DNA of 64,000 nucleotides from Xenoacremonium recifei (lineage: Eukaryota; Ascomycota; Sordariomycetes; Hypocreales; Nectriaceae), in contig WOFQ01000056.1 in assembly GCA_012184525.1 (NCBI GenBank), positions 1 through 64,000 of the forward strand, in the 5' to 3' direction. Position numbers and translations under genes: made by a program. Every line of letters begins with the position of its first letter. Positions within the stretch are counted from its first letter, which is position 1. Below the pieces are notes generated by a model that was given only the letters and a program-made list of their open reading frames with translations, did no database searches and had not been told where the DNA came from. Of this stretch, positions 11,274 to 20,546 are shown one piece after another.

Positions 11274-11470
11274 CTACCCCTGGTTGTACGCCTCGACCAC
11301 GTCGCCACCCACCTCCTTTAGCAACCCATCATACCCCTCTAACAATCCTGCTCTAAGCCATGATCGCACTGTCTGGGCGACAGCAATCGTGCTCGCATCC
11401 AACCGGTGTCTTTTGGCTGGAACCATGCTACCAGCGGACGAAAACATCCTCTCACACTCCTGGCAGGAAG
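11274..11470 (-). mobile_element. hAT-family transposase relic (C-terminal dimerisation region)
   Basis: Read on the minus strand, this stretch encodes CQECERMFSSAGSM followed by PAKRHRLDASTIAVAQTVRS and a terminal LRAGLLEGY segment before a TAG stop. CERxFSSAG is the hallmark of the hAT C-terminal dimerisation domain. Upstream sequence up to about 11810 keeps fragments (for example LSDYLQREKEIPQWK at about 11690-11740) but is out of frame, so only a decayed 3' end remains. I could not identify terminal inverted repeats or a target-site duplication. Confidence 0.7.
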
Positions 11471-13018
11471 ACCGTCCTGATGTGTATCGCCTCGCTTTGG
11501 ACGGATCTGGGTTTAAGATGCCTCGCGCTTTGGCAAGATGGCCTTCAATATTTCGGGTGTTCGATGATTCGTAGGTTTGAACCTTGTAGGTTTCGCCGGA
11601 TTGTGAGGGAACGATCAGGTTATTTTCATACGTTATAAATGATCTCGCTTAAAGTATGAGTTTCACGTAAGTTAAATAGTTTGAGTCCGAGCTTCCACTG
11701 AGGAATCTCTTTCTCTCTTTGTAAATAATCACTTAATTCAAGTCGCACCCGACCGTGTTCGTACTCTTGTACTGCCACACAAATTGTACTTTTACTACTA
11801 CATGACAAGTCTTAGAGAACTCATAAACCTATTGGACAAGGTTAAGCTAAAGATCAAAAGTCCAAACTAGATTGGCACATTAAAGACTTTGAGTATATTG
11901 GATACCCAGTCCAAGCGAGTCCCGGGCTCTCGGGCCCGCATCAAGGTTACACAAAATGCCTAGAAGCCCCTTTGTCAAGAGAAGCCATGGCAAGATGGAA
12001 GGAACACAGCGAGGGAAGGGTCAATACGCTCGTCTAAAGCAAAGAATCTATTTAGAGGGAGTTTGCGACTGGCTAATCTTCAAGAACTCCTTATATTAAG
12101 AAAGATAAAATCAGTTAACTCAATTCAGGCTAAGGCTGTTACTCTAGCTATATCTAAGTTATCGGGGCTTTAATTACCTCTGATATCTAAAGACTCTGTA
12201 AAAAGTGGGTAGTAGGTGGTGAATGCAGTGGAAGTAGTTGAGTAATTGATATGTTGAAGTTCTTGATTTCTATCAGCTAGGTTGGATACATACGGCCCTT
12301 ATATATTTAATTCCTCGGCTTTCCTAACAGCCCGATGTCCGTATACGGTCTATTTAGCCTGAATAAGTCGGTATTTCAATCTATCCGATTTCCTCTACTC
12401 CGTAAGCCGGCTACTCTTTGGCGACTTCCCGGCGAGTTCGTTCTTCCGGCACAGCCGATTACCCCTTATTTGGTCCGGTATATCCAATTACCTCTACTTT
12501 AGTGAGGCATTTGCGATAGCTGTGTGTTTCCAATAGCTGTATGTGTTATATATAGTTATATATGTGCTATATATATATAGCTCTGTGTGTTATATAACTG
12601 TGTATTATATAGAGCTGTATGTGTTGTATTTGACCGACCACCCCCCCAACCCCCCCTGATGAATCGTCATGGAGGGGGGTGAAAGTTTACTTGCCCCAAG
12701 TATGGCAATTGGGTTTGGAGAGAAGATGAGATTTGCCGATGGTGTTGTGGAGGGTAACAAATTGGTTGGAGTATCTGTTGCTGTATCTTCGATTGAATTT
12801 CAGAGCCCCGGTTTCATTTCCCCTTAGATAATCTTTCTATCACGTCGTCATCTTCGATTGTAGTAACTCATTTCTTGTTGCAAGTTAATTTAGTCCACTT
12901 TTCTTTTCATACTAAGTAACCTCAATTCTGATACCGTCCTGGCAACTTGTTCTCTATTGATCTTCTGCGGTAGGTCGAACGACTCTGATATGTGCCCTTC
13001 ACGGCGTGGTTCTTCGTG
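11471..13018. other. Gene-poor, repeat-bearing stretch
   Basis: Coding potential is limited to broken hAT-like fragments near 11630-11810. The rest up to 12515 has no recognisable gene. It includes CTCGGCTTTCC and CCGGCTACTC words and one TACTCCGTA at 12396. The low-complexity repeat copy 2 sits at 12515-12656, followed by a C-run. The final part, 12660-13018, should hold the 3' end of the NTF2-like gene on the minus strand. Confidence 0.45.
12515..12656. repeat. Low-complexity TATATAG/GTATGTGTT repeat, copy 2
   Basis: Irregular tandem units of GCTGTRTGTGTTATATA type occur here, including TATATAGAGCTGTATGTGTT, followed by CACCCCCCCAACCCCCC. The words, their order and the closing C-run match the first 110 bases of the window. 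The two copies are in the same orientation, about 12.5 kb apart. Confidence 0.55.
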
Positions 13019-13501
13019 TTAAGCCTGCGCCTTCAAAGATTTCTCAAGTTTTGCCCCCGCTCTCTCCATTAAAGGTATCAGCTTATCCAGCGTGCCTTTA
13101 GTATCAATGAACTCCAGGATTCCATCGAGTTTTCCGTCGTCAGCCCAATTGAAAATGATCATATACTCTCCCTTGAAGTTCCAGTCGACTTCGTCATCCT
13201 TGACTTCGTCCTTGAAAGTTGCATTGCCATTTGCCCACACAACGACCTTATTTTCCGCATCCCCACAATCAATGACAGTTTTGATGGTGATGGGGTATGC
13301 TTTCAAGACTCCCCGTAAGTTATCGAGAAATCCTGACCATACTTCGCCAGTCATGGCTGGGGGGACTGGTGCTGTGCTTGGTAAAAAGGTATAAACAAAG
13401 GTCGGGGTAAGCATAGAGAAAAGGGTATCCTTATCCAGCCTTCCAAACGCGTCTAGGAATTTCCTAGCGTTTGCGACGCGAGATGACGACATTCTGACCA
13501 A
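13019..13501 (-). CDS. NTF2-like/SnoaL-like small protein
   Basis: A single-exon frame of 160 aa. The first Met is at 13501 and a second at 13492 (MSSSRVANARKF) is an equally good start. The pattern is that of the NTF2-like fold: an N-terminal helix (ANARKFLDAFGRLDKDTLF), a middle VWANGNATFK strand pair, and a closing YMIIFNWADDGKLDGILEF motif as in SnoaL-like proteins. There is no signal peptide. Such proteins often bind or turn over small molecules, or are of unknown function, and I cannot assign a substrate. The next gene upstream is the SGNH esterase on the same strand, 528 bp away. Confidence 0.78.
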   Translation of the reverse strand: MVRMSSSRVANARKFLDAFGRLDKDTLFSMLTPTFVYTFLPSTAPVPPAMTGEVWSGFLDNLRGVLKAYPITIKTVIDCGDAENKVVVWANGNATFKDEVKDDEVDWNFKGEYMIIFNWADDGKLDGILEFIDTKGTLDKLIPLMERAGAKLEKSLKAQA

Positions 13502-14028
13502 GCTGAGACTGGAACACGTCGAAAACAGAGTGACGGATACGGAACAGTACTCCCCTTGCCAGTGACGAGAACGATTCTTTTTAATAGAGAGCTAAGTCGG
13601 AGCGCGCGTATTTTCTGAGGCCGACCGTTACTTCAGTAATGAAAAAGAACCCTAACTCCGGCAATATCTCCGGAGCGAAGGATCATCCTGTCGTAAAGCG
13701 TATTTGATAAAACCTGATGTCACTACTCCGTACTCCTTATGAATATACCGTTACCATAAGCACTAGGATCGAAACGGATACCAATCTGGCTAGCTCAGCG
13801 TAACGTTTAGCATCCTTCATATTTCAGTTTACTCCGTATATTCTCAACTTATGACGTCGTATATGCTAGTTTTCGACCTGACATCAGCTATCAGCTTTTG
13901 ATCCCTTAATAAATGGCCTTGCTAACTTGATCAAACTTTATCCGCTTGATCTGTTGGTGATTCTATCATTTACCCGCCCATTTTCTTACATCAAAATAAG
14001 TAGGCATATTAAAGACATTCTCCGTAGC
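13502..14028. other. Intergenic, promoter of NTF2-like gene
   Basis: Contains two TACTCCGTA words (13724 and 13830) and clustered CTCCGG/CTCCGTA sequences near 13650-13740. No coding frame was recognised. It serves as promoter for the minus-strand gene ending at 13019 and as 3' flank of the SGNH gene. Confidence 0.4.
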
Positions 14029-15307
14029 TCAACTAAATAAAGACAAAGGGAACGCATTTGCCATGGCTGAGAATGCCCCCACATTTGGATGAAGGCCGTC
14101 TCCAGAGTCATACTCGGCTTTCAGGTAGGAAGGATTATTAGCATCCCGTAATATGGCATCAAAGTCAATAACCGCGTCAAACTTAGCATTATCACGGATC
14201 CATGAGTTGACTCTCTGCCGAGTCTCCTCCCGGACAGGATGCGCATAAAAGCCATGCGCTTTGCCAAATGGTCCAATGGTAGAGGCACAGACTAGTAGGC
14301 CAGCTGTATGACCACGCTCGATTATTTGCTCGTAAGCCTGTATGAGACGCTCTCCGACATTTTTCTGGGCTTTAGCATCGGGCAATGCTGTTCCAATATC
14401 ATTTACTCCTTCAAAAATGAAAATGTATCGCACCCCAACCTGCCCAAAGAGATCACGATCAAGACGACTCAATAGGCTCGGGCCTATGCCATCTGTCAAC
14501 ACGCGATTTCCTCCAGCTGATTGATTCAGAACCGAAACTTTTTGAGCGTAAGGATGTATCTGCATCCGGTCGAAAAGCAAATCTGGCCAGCGATTATTGC
14601 CATTGTCAGTGCTGCAGCGGCCATCCGTCAAGCTGTCCCCCAGCAAGACTATAGTCCCTTGACTTTGGGATACTTGCTGCAATGCCTCAACTCCAGAGAT
14701 GAAGTACCAATGTAAGACACTATTGAGATTCGGTCCGGACAAGTCTTCAGATGCCACATGATTGCCATGGCAGAGCCACGACTCAGTACGGCTTCCCGGG
14801 TGCGAGGTGATGTGGCCAATCTGACCGTCATGCAAGTACATGCTTACCGTAATAACTGCTCCGGCCTGTACAGTAAACGGGACGGGATCAGACACCATAA
14901 AAGCTCCAGGAGGTATCTCTATCCTAGACCGGCCACTGAAATAGATAGCTTGGAGAGATTCCACAAGTATGACCTTCGAGCCGCCCATCCGGATGTCTTG
15001 GCCTGGCTTGGATAGGGCTATGGTGACTGCTGTCACAAGGAGATTCGTGGAGCCAAACGCGTTTGAGACACGTATGCGAATTCTTTGTCCTCCAGCAGTA
15101 ACTCTGAGAGTCTGACGAAGAGTTGTGTCACGAAAGCATACATCTGATTGATTCTAGATATTTGCGTTAGTCAATGAGTCAAGAAATACCGTGACAATTG
15201 TAACTCACAAACGGCGGCGGAGGTAGATTGCCATCCTCGGTCTGTTGAGGCATTGCAGCCCATGTAGCAACCCACCGGTGGCCGGTATCACCTGTCGTTG
15301 CGCGCAT
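14029..15307 (-). CDS. SGNH/GDSL hydrolase (probable carbohydrate esterase)
   Basis: Serine esterase of the SGNH fold. Exons 15307-15209 and 15153-14029 (intron GTGAGT...ATCTAG) give 407 aa. An N-terminal beta-sandwich-like part starts HRWVATWAAMPQ and includes TLRQTLRVTAGGQRIRIRVS. The catalytic part shows block I LLGDSLTDG (nucleophile Ser), block III GVND, and block V GDGLHPN (Asp/His). This architecture resembles fungal and bacterial acyl or acetyl-xylan-type esterases. No signal peptide is seen, suggesting action on imported oligosaccharides. A TTTAGCC (GGCTAAA on the coding strand, XlnR-type site) lies about 275 bp upstream of the start. It may deacetylate xylan fragments in step with the neighbouring GH30 and GH67, but the substrate is inferred from context only. 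Confidence 0.88.
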
Positions 15308-15875
15308 GGTTGTGGGTAATTTTCTTTAAGGAATCGTCCGGCAAATTGAGTATGATGAGTCCAGTGTGAAAACCCGGTTCTGGTCAGCTGTTTGTTGTGT
15401 TGCATTCTTTCATACACTTTACAGCTTCCTACAGAGCAGTGTGCTGCGCTAAAACTTATGGCGTGATATCGCCTGACTCTACGGAGTACGGTATTGCCCC
15501 ATTCACCTATTGCTCCAGCTCCAAAGCCGAATGTTCTACCGGATAGCCTAGCGCTCAGCTGGTTTTCACCGCCGTCTGCTTTAGCCTAAAACCGGCGGGT
15601 ATTCTGGCACCAGGCCCATGTCAACTAGGAAATGATCGTCAACCAACGAAAGCTAGAGTCTAGCTGGATTTCTACTACGTCTGTGGCAATCTAGATCGCG
15701 AACTGTCCAATGAGTTCCTGGAATTTTACTTGGAGTAGTTGCGATGACAGAGGCTGAGACAACTTGGGAAGGAATGCGTGCAGTAATTTTTTCTTATACT
15801 TCAACTAGATATCTATGCTCCTCTTGCCAATCATCGCCTACAACCAGCGGCTCCCACTTGAGCCATTTCTTCATA
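15308..15875. promoter_or_regulatory. Promoter of the SGNH gene / 3' flank of GH30
   Basis: Holds one TACGGAGTA palindrome word at 15480 and a TTTAGCC (GGCTAAA reverse) at 15580-15586. Short open frames on both strands show no family resemblance. Confidence 0.45.
15580..15586 (-). promoter_or_regulatory. XlnR-type site GGCTAAA
   Basis: TTTAGCC on the plus strand reads GGCTAAA on the minus strand, about 275 bp upstream of the SGNH start. GGCTAAA is the established binding site of the xylanolytic activator XlnR in Aspergillus. A 7-mer match can occur by chance roughly once in 8 kb, so this is suggestive only. Confidence 0.4.
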
Positions 15876-17321
15876 CTAACGGCGTACCAAGAAACTCATC
15901 AAAGAACGAGCAGGAATCTGTGTCTTGAAAATACCGCTATGCCCTTTACTAACCGACGCTAACTCCTTCAGGTCGTAGTCATTGTTCGTCAAATAGGGCG
16001 TGAGAATGCTATAAGCACTCTTGCCTAGCTCCAGGTCAATGTCATATGCTACTGTGTCGTTGTTGATAAGCTGCACGACGACGCTGCCATCAACATTTGA
16101 GAACGAGCTGGCTGAGACCAGTGAAGCCGAGGTTTCAGCTTTGACACGTCGGGCCCCAGGGCGTGCGAACTTGCTGAACTGCGCAAAGGCCCAGAACCGC
16201 TTTGACGGCACAACTTCGTTATCAATTAGATTGATCAAGGCGCTGTTGGTCGTCGAGTTCTCTGCGCCAATCCAGTAGAGGAACCCGCTCACGTTAGCTT
16301 GGACGAATGCTGTCTGGATATAGCCAGCCCACGTCATGCCCTCCCCCTCACTGCCCACGCTGTAAAAGATGTGTGGCGTGTAATCACCAGTCAAGTCGGC
16401 CCATTCTGAGAGCCATGTCTTTTTAGTGGTAGAGAGTGGGTATGTTGGTGGTGATGAGTAGCCATGGCCAGTCACAACACTCAGGTATGCTTCAGCTGGA
16501 TCTGGACCGGCCTGAAGTCCTGCCATCATCTCCTCCTGGTAGTCCCAGCCTTCGCTATCGCAGCAATTAATGGCGATATCAAGGCCCTCCTCTTTGATTA
16601 CCTTGGCGAGAACACGAATAAAATCAGCGGCCTGTGTGCCGTCGGACAGCATGCCGGCATATGAGGCGGCGAGCTGCGGCTCGTTGAGAAAGCCGAGGTT
16701 CGTAACCTCGATATCGGATTGGCGGTAGAACTTCGCCCATTGGACGAGATACTTGGCATACGCCAGTTTCCAGTCACCCGAAGCGCAAGTCTCATTGGTG
16801 ACGCCGCATAGGTAGCCCCCATTGTTCTCATCGTCATTCGTCTTCATATAGCCTGGAGCTGACCACGCATTGCCGTAAAGCCACTTGAGGCCACGATCTT
16901 TGGCTAGTTGGGCCAACGGGAACTGGCCACTGTCATAATCATCCCAGACATAATGCGGCTTTGCATTTGGTGAGCCGGGCGAAATTGGCTCGATGGAATT
17001 CATCAAGTTGCTGGTGGAACTATTGCTCGAGCCAATGCCATTGCGCAATATGGTGAAACCGGCGCCGTTTTCAACACTGAAGAGAAGATCCAAAACGTAG
17101 TCCGTATTGGCCTTTGAGAGCCCGTACTTGCCAAGGATATCCTCTGCGCGCTGAAAGGCCTGGGACACACCAAACCCGTCTAGCTCTTGATACTGGGTGC
17201 TCACGTCCACGGAAACAGTAGCAGAGGGTGTTGATCTAATGTTTGGTGTGCTCAGGGCACTGGTAGATTGTGCAATGGCCGTAGCCAGTAATGCATATCT
17301 TAAGGTAGTAGAGGGAGCCAT
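15876..17321 (-). CDS. Secreted GH30 glycosidase, probable GH30_7 glucuronoxylanase
   Basis: A single exon of 481 aa. A signal peptide is visible (hydrophobic YALLATAIAQSTSALS, cleavage near residue 22). Family marks are LDGFGVSQAFQRAED near the start of the barrel, LRNGIGSS, YGNAWSAPGYMKTN, the acid/base Glu in LGFLNEPQ (about residue 214) and the nucleophile Glu in TWLSEWAD (about residue 305). A C-terminal beta-domain ends RSLMSFLVRR. The DGFG(V/F)SQAFQRA and WSAPGYMK motifs fit fungal GH30_7 xylanases, which cut glucuronoxylan. A GH30_5 galactanase is the main alternative. It is the only clearly secreted hydrolase in the locus. XlnR-type GGCTAAA lies 141 bp upstream. It is divergent from an MFS permease, consistent with cutting outside and then importing. 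Confidence 0.88.
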   Translation of the reverse strand: MAPSTTLRYALLATAIAQSTSALSTPNIRSTPSATVSVDVSTQYQELDGFGVSQAFQRAEDILGKYGLSKANTDYVLDLLFSVENGAGFTILRNGIGSSNSSTSNLMNSIEPISPGSPNAKPHYVWDDYDSGQFPLAQLAKDRGLKWLYGNAWSAPGYMKTNDDENNGGYLCGVTNETCASGDWKLAYAKYLVQWAKFYRQSDIEVTNLGFLNEPQLAASYAGMLSDGTQAADFIRVLAKVIKEEGLDIAINCCDSEGWDYQEEMMAGLQAGPDPAEAYLSVVTGHGYSSPPTYPLSTTKKTWLSEWADLTGDYTPHIFYSVGSEGEGMTWAGYIQTAFVQANVSGFLYWIGAENSTTNSALINLIDNEVVPSKRFWAFAQFSKFARPGARRVKAETSASLVSASSFSNVDGSVVVQLINNDTVAYDIDLELGKSAYSILTPYLTNNDYDLKELASVSKGHSGIFKTQIPARSLMSFLVRR

Positions 17322-17461
17322 TGGAGCATGAAACCTGGGGAAATGTGGCTCTTCGCTTTAGGTATTGCTAGAGACCGTCACCAAATGCGCCCTTGGCTTC
17401 TGGCTTCTTTTTATTTTGCTTTTGTTTCACACGGATAGAGCTTCAAAGTCCAATTAATTTC

Positions 17462-17468
17462 GGCTAAA
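17462..17468 (+). promoter_or_regulatory. XlnR-type site GGCTAAA
   Basis: Exact GGCTAAA, 141 bp upstream of the GH30 start, with a second GGCTAA at 17579. XlnR/Xyr1 sites (GGCTAAA, GGCTRR) are known to drive fungal xylanase genes. Function here is inferred. Confidence 0.45.
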
Positions 17469-17578
17469 AAAATGTCATTCTCGTGTCGATCCCCATCAGA
17501 CCACAAAGGTGCCATTCAAGTGCCGGGTCTCTGCAGCGCAAGGTCAAATGCCCTGATTTGCCTGGAGAAATCAGGGCA

Positions 17579-17584
17579 GGCTAA
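17579..17584 (+). promoter_or_regulatory. XlnR-type core GGCTAA
   Basis: Second GGCTAA in the GH30/permease promoter, 111 bp from the GGCTAAA at 17462. A hexamer alone is weak evidence; it is reported because paired sites are common at xylanase promoters. Confidence 0.3.
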
Positions 17585-18132
17585 GCCAGTCGTGCGGTTA
17601 AATCCAGATGTTTGTTAGCGGGGAGATCATCTCAATTCCAGGCAAAGCGGGTGAAGAAACAATTGACCCTCGGCCCTCCGCTTATACAAGCTGAGATCCT
17701 ATTCGCTGGATCTAGATTAGTTCGGAGATTCGGCCAAGAACGCATAGTCTCGCGAAGCTAGCCATCGATTGGGGGCCGAATAGGCTACTGATGAGTAGCC
17801 GAGCCGACGTCTTATCCGCTTAGCTCAAGAGCTGCAGTTTGGGGGAGGGGACAGAGGGGTTAGTTAACCCCATGGGGAGGCGTGGAGAAGACTTGGATCG
17901 CCTCTGTCGGTCTGGTTTTATCGGTGACAGATTTATATAGACGCGCTTTATCTGAACTCCTGGAGAAAATCTTAACCGCTTCCACTGCTTAGAGCGACGT
18001 CTTTCCCGTAGGTCACTCACCTGGCCATCTGAGTTACTTCAGCCTTGAGTCGAGGCTATTTTTTTGTCATACACCTAGCGACGAGCGTAAACCTCTCAAC
18101 TCGGCGTTCCGTTCGCGCAGCGCAATCTCATC

Positions 18133-19728
18133 ATGGCCACCGAAGAGCATCCCCAGGATACCCGCGAATGGGTGACTGGCGGAGCCGCCGAGGCCCGAAA
18201 CGCGGTCGAAGCCGAGCACTCGATGAGCATCATGCAGGCCATCAAGAAATACCCCAAAGCCTGCTTCTGGTCCTGCGTGGTTTCATTCTGTATCATCATG
18301 GACGGCTACGATACGGCCCTTATCGGGTCCTTCTTCGCCTTTCCCAACTTCCAAGAGCGCTTCGGTAAGCCGGTCGCTGGCTCGCCGGGTTCGTACCAGC
18401 TTGAACCTCGGTGGCAGACAGCGTTGGGGTTAGCAAGCCCATTGGGCAATACCGTCGGCATCTTCATCAACGGTTGGCTTACAGAGCGGATCGGACACAA
18501 GAAGATGTTACTCGGCTCGCTGGCTTGGCTGACTGGGTGCATCTTCATTGCTTTCTTTGCTCCGAGCGTGGAGATCCTTTTCGTCGGCGAGTTGCTCTGC
18601 GGCCTGTCGTGGGGAGTCTTCACCACCATGGGCCCGGCCTATGCGTCAGAGGTTGCTCCAACTGTCCTGAGAGCTTACCTCGAGACGTTTGTGGTGCTTT
18701 GCTGGGGCATCGGTCAACTCATCTCGTACGGCGTCCTCGATGGCCTCACTGGCAACACGACTCAATGGGCCTGGCGAATCCCCTTTGCCATCCAGTGGGT
18801 GTTCCCTGCCATCATCGCACCGCTCATTCTCTTTGCGCCAGAGTCGCCATGGTGGTTCGTTCGCCGGGGCCGCATTGACGAGGCCCGCAAGTCGCTCTCG
18901 CGCCTCACGTCAGACATGGACGACGCTTCCATTGGGGATGCTGTGGCTCTCATGGTCGAGACAACGGAGCTCGAACGGAGCATGACCGAAGGTGCCACCT
19001 ATATCGACTGCTTCCGGGGCGACAATCTTTGGCGAACTGAGATCAGTTGCTTTGCATGGGTCGCCCAGGTGTTAGTCGGCTTTGGGGTTACCTCATATGC
19101 AACATACTTCTTTGAGCAGGCCGGGCTCAAAACCACCGACGCCTACAAGTTGACAGTGGGCCAAGGCGGTCTCCATTTTGTCTGCGTCGTCCTATCTGTC
19201 TTCATCACAGCGCGTCACGGACGTCGCGATATCTTCTTTTGGGGTTGCATCTTAATGGCTCTATTCATGTTCGCCATTGGCTTCGTCGCTGTGGCGCCAC
19301 AGTCTAAAGCAACGGGCTACCTCTCGGCGACCTTTTACTACCTTTGGTATGTGACATACGAGTTGACACTTGGGCCGATATCATACATCATTGTGGGCGA
19401 AGTCTCGTCAACGCGGCTGCGCTCCAACAGCATTGCCATGGCGAGAAACGCGTACAACTGCATCAACATCGCCGCCACTTGTGTGGTTCCCTACGTGCTG
19501 AACCCTACTGCCGGTAACTGGAAGGGCAAGTCTGCCTTCTTGGCCGCTGGCTTCGGCACTTTGTGTGCCCTGTGGGCTCATTTCCGGCTGCCTGAGCTTA
19601 AGGGTCGGACCTACGAAGAGCTGGACATCCTCTTCTCCAAAAAGCTTAAAGCACGCGACTTTGCTAAGTACGAGTTTAACCGCGAGATTGAGGTGGAAGG
19701 AAAGTTGGCAGTTGAGCATCAGGAGTAG
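18133..19728 (+). CDS. MFS sugar transporter, alpha-glucoside/maltose permease type
   Basis: A single exon of 531 aa. Plasma-membrane sugar:H+ symporter with about 12 membrane segments. Visible signatures are MDGYDTALIGSFFAFP in the first segment, ERIGHKKM in loop 2-3, APESPWWFVRRGR before the central loop, TARHGRRD, and the terminal LPELKGRTYEELDILFSKK. The central loop ETTELERS...YIDCFRG is typical of the MAL subfamily, which carries di- and oligosaccharides as well as hexoses. It is divergent from the secreted GH30 and followed by the GH67 gene, so import of (glucurono)xylo-oligosaccharides is a reasonable guess. The start at 18133 is the first ATG of the frame, preceded by TCATC. Confidence 0.93.
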   Translation: MATEEHPQDTREWVTGGAAEARNAVEAEHSMSIMQAIKKYPKACFWSCVVSFCIIMDGYDTALIGSFFAFPNFQERFGKPVAGSPGSYQLEPRWQTALGLASPLGNTVGIFINGWLTERIGHKKMLLGSLAWLTGCIFIAFFAPSVEILFVGELLCGLSWGVFTTMGPAYASEVAPTVLRAYLETFVVLCWGIGQLISYGVLDGLTGNTTQWAWRIPFAIQWVFPAIIAPLILFAPESPWWFVRRGRIDEARKSLSRLTSDMDDASIGDAVALMVETTELERSMTEGATYIDCFRGDNLWRTEISCFAWVAQVLVGFGVTSYATYFFEQAGLKTTDAYKLTVGQGGLHFVCVVLSVFITARHGRRDIFFWGCILMALFMFAIGFVAVAPQSKATGYLSATFYYLWYVTYELTLGPISYIIVGEVSSTRLRSNSIAMARNAYNCINIAATCVVPYVLNPTAGNWKGKSAFLAAGFGTLCALWAHFRLPELKGRTYEELDILFSKKLKARDFAKYEFNREIEVEGKLAVEHQE

Positions 19729-20546
19729 TTGGCGCAGCCAAGACTGAATACCAATGAGGCCGAAGCAATGCGCAATAAGACGTAACACATAGGGTCACCT
19801 TGGTCACATTCTTTGATTCTTTGGTAAACTACTATCTGGCTTTGCTAGCTTCTGTATAGGACTAGCTGGCTGTTAGCAGACTTGGAAATTTATGTAGTCT
19901 TGCCTGAAGCTGCGATCGTTAATTGACACTTTGGATTACATCAGTATAACTGCCTGTGACTACTATGGTGCCATAGATTTACGAAGTAAGGACTAATATA
20001 CAGGCTGGCTTCTACGTATAATAGCTTGAAGGTGTTTGTAAAATAGTATCCGGGGATGAAAATCCTTCTTCGTAACTAGGTATATTGGGATATTCGTCTC
20101 TACACGAGCGGATATTTTTCAAGCTTTGGATCAGGCGTAAACCCTCCAAAACTCCACCGAACGTCCATCTTCACTCTGGTATAATTGCTCTGCCATGTCT
20201 TCTGTCCTTGATTCAGTCACATGATTCGCACATCTACACTGTCCTCTGCCGGGTATCTTTCGGCACATTGAGTCAATTCGGCTCGATGCCGATCCCGGCC
20301 TTGGACTGGCTTGCGTGGCCTTCATTAGCCGGGCCGTACGTTTTCTCTTCCCCCACGCTCTCCACTCGCCCTCTATTCGCCGGATAAAATCAAGTTTGGG
20401 GGGTTTTCCTGGCCCAATAAGGGCCCTCAGGCTCAGGCCCGATCGGCTACCAAAAAGCAACAGCTTAGCTTAAAAGACGACTTAGCGATGTTCATTCTGG
20501 TAGGACCCAATGCAGCAAACGCACCACCAAAACACCCTTCACAACC
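19729..20546. promoter_or_regulatory. Intergenic, promoter of the GH67 gene
   Basis: An AT-rich 3' flank of the permease gives way to a GC-richer promoter after about 20200. TTAGCC (GGCTAA reverse) is at 20325-20330. No extra exon encoding a signal peptide could be found upstream of the GH67 start. Confidence 0.45.
20325..20330 (-). promoter_or_regulatory. XlnR-type core GGCTAA (reverse)
   Basis: TTAGCC about 220 bp upstream of the GH67 start. A weak hexamer match, listed because the SGNH and GH30 promoters in the same locus also carry the motif. Confidence 0.3.

Larger units (their letters stand above)
17322..18132. promoter_or_regulatory. Divergent promoter, GH30 / MAL-type permease
   Basis: The 811-bp region contains GGCTAAA at 17462-17468 and GGCTAA at 17579-17584, both on the plus strand, and a pyrimidine/purine-rich leader before 18133. 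Divergent placement of a secreted GH30 and a sugar permease suggests shared control. Confidence 0.55.
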
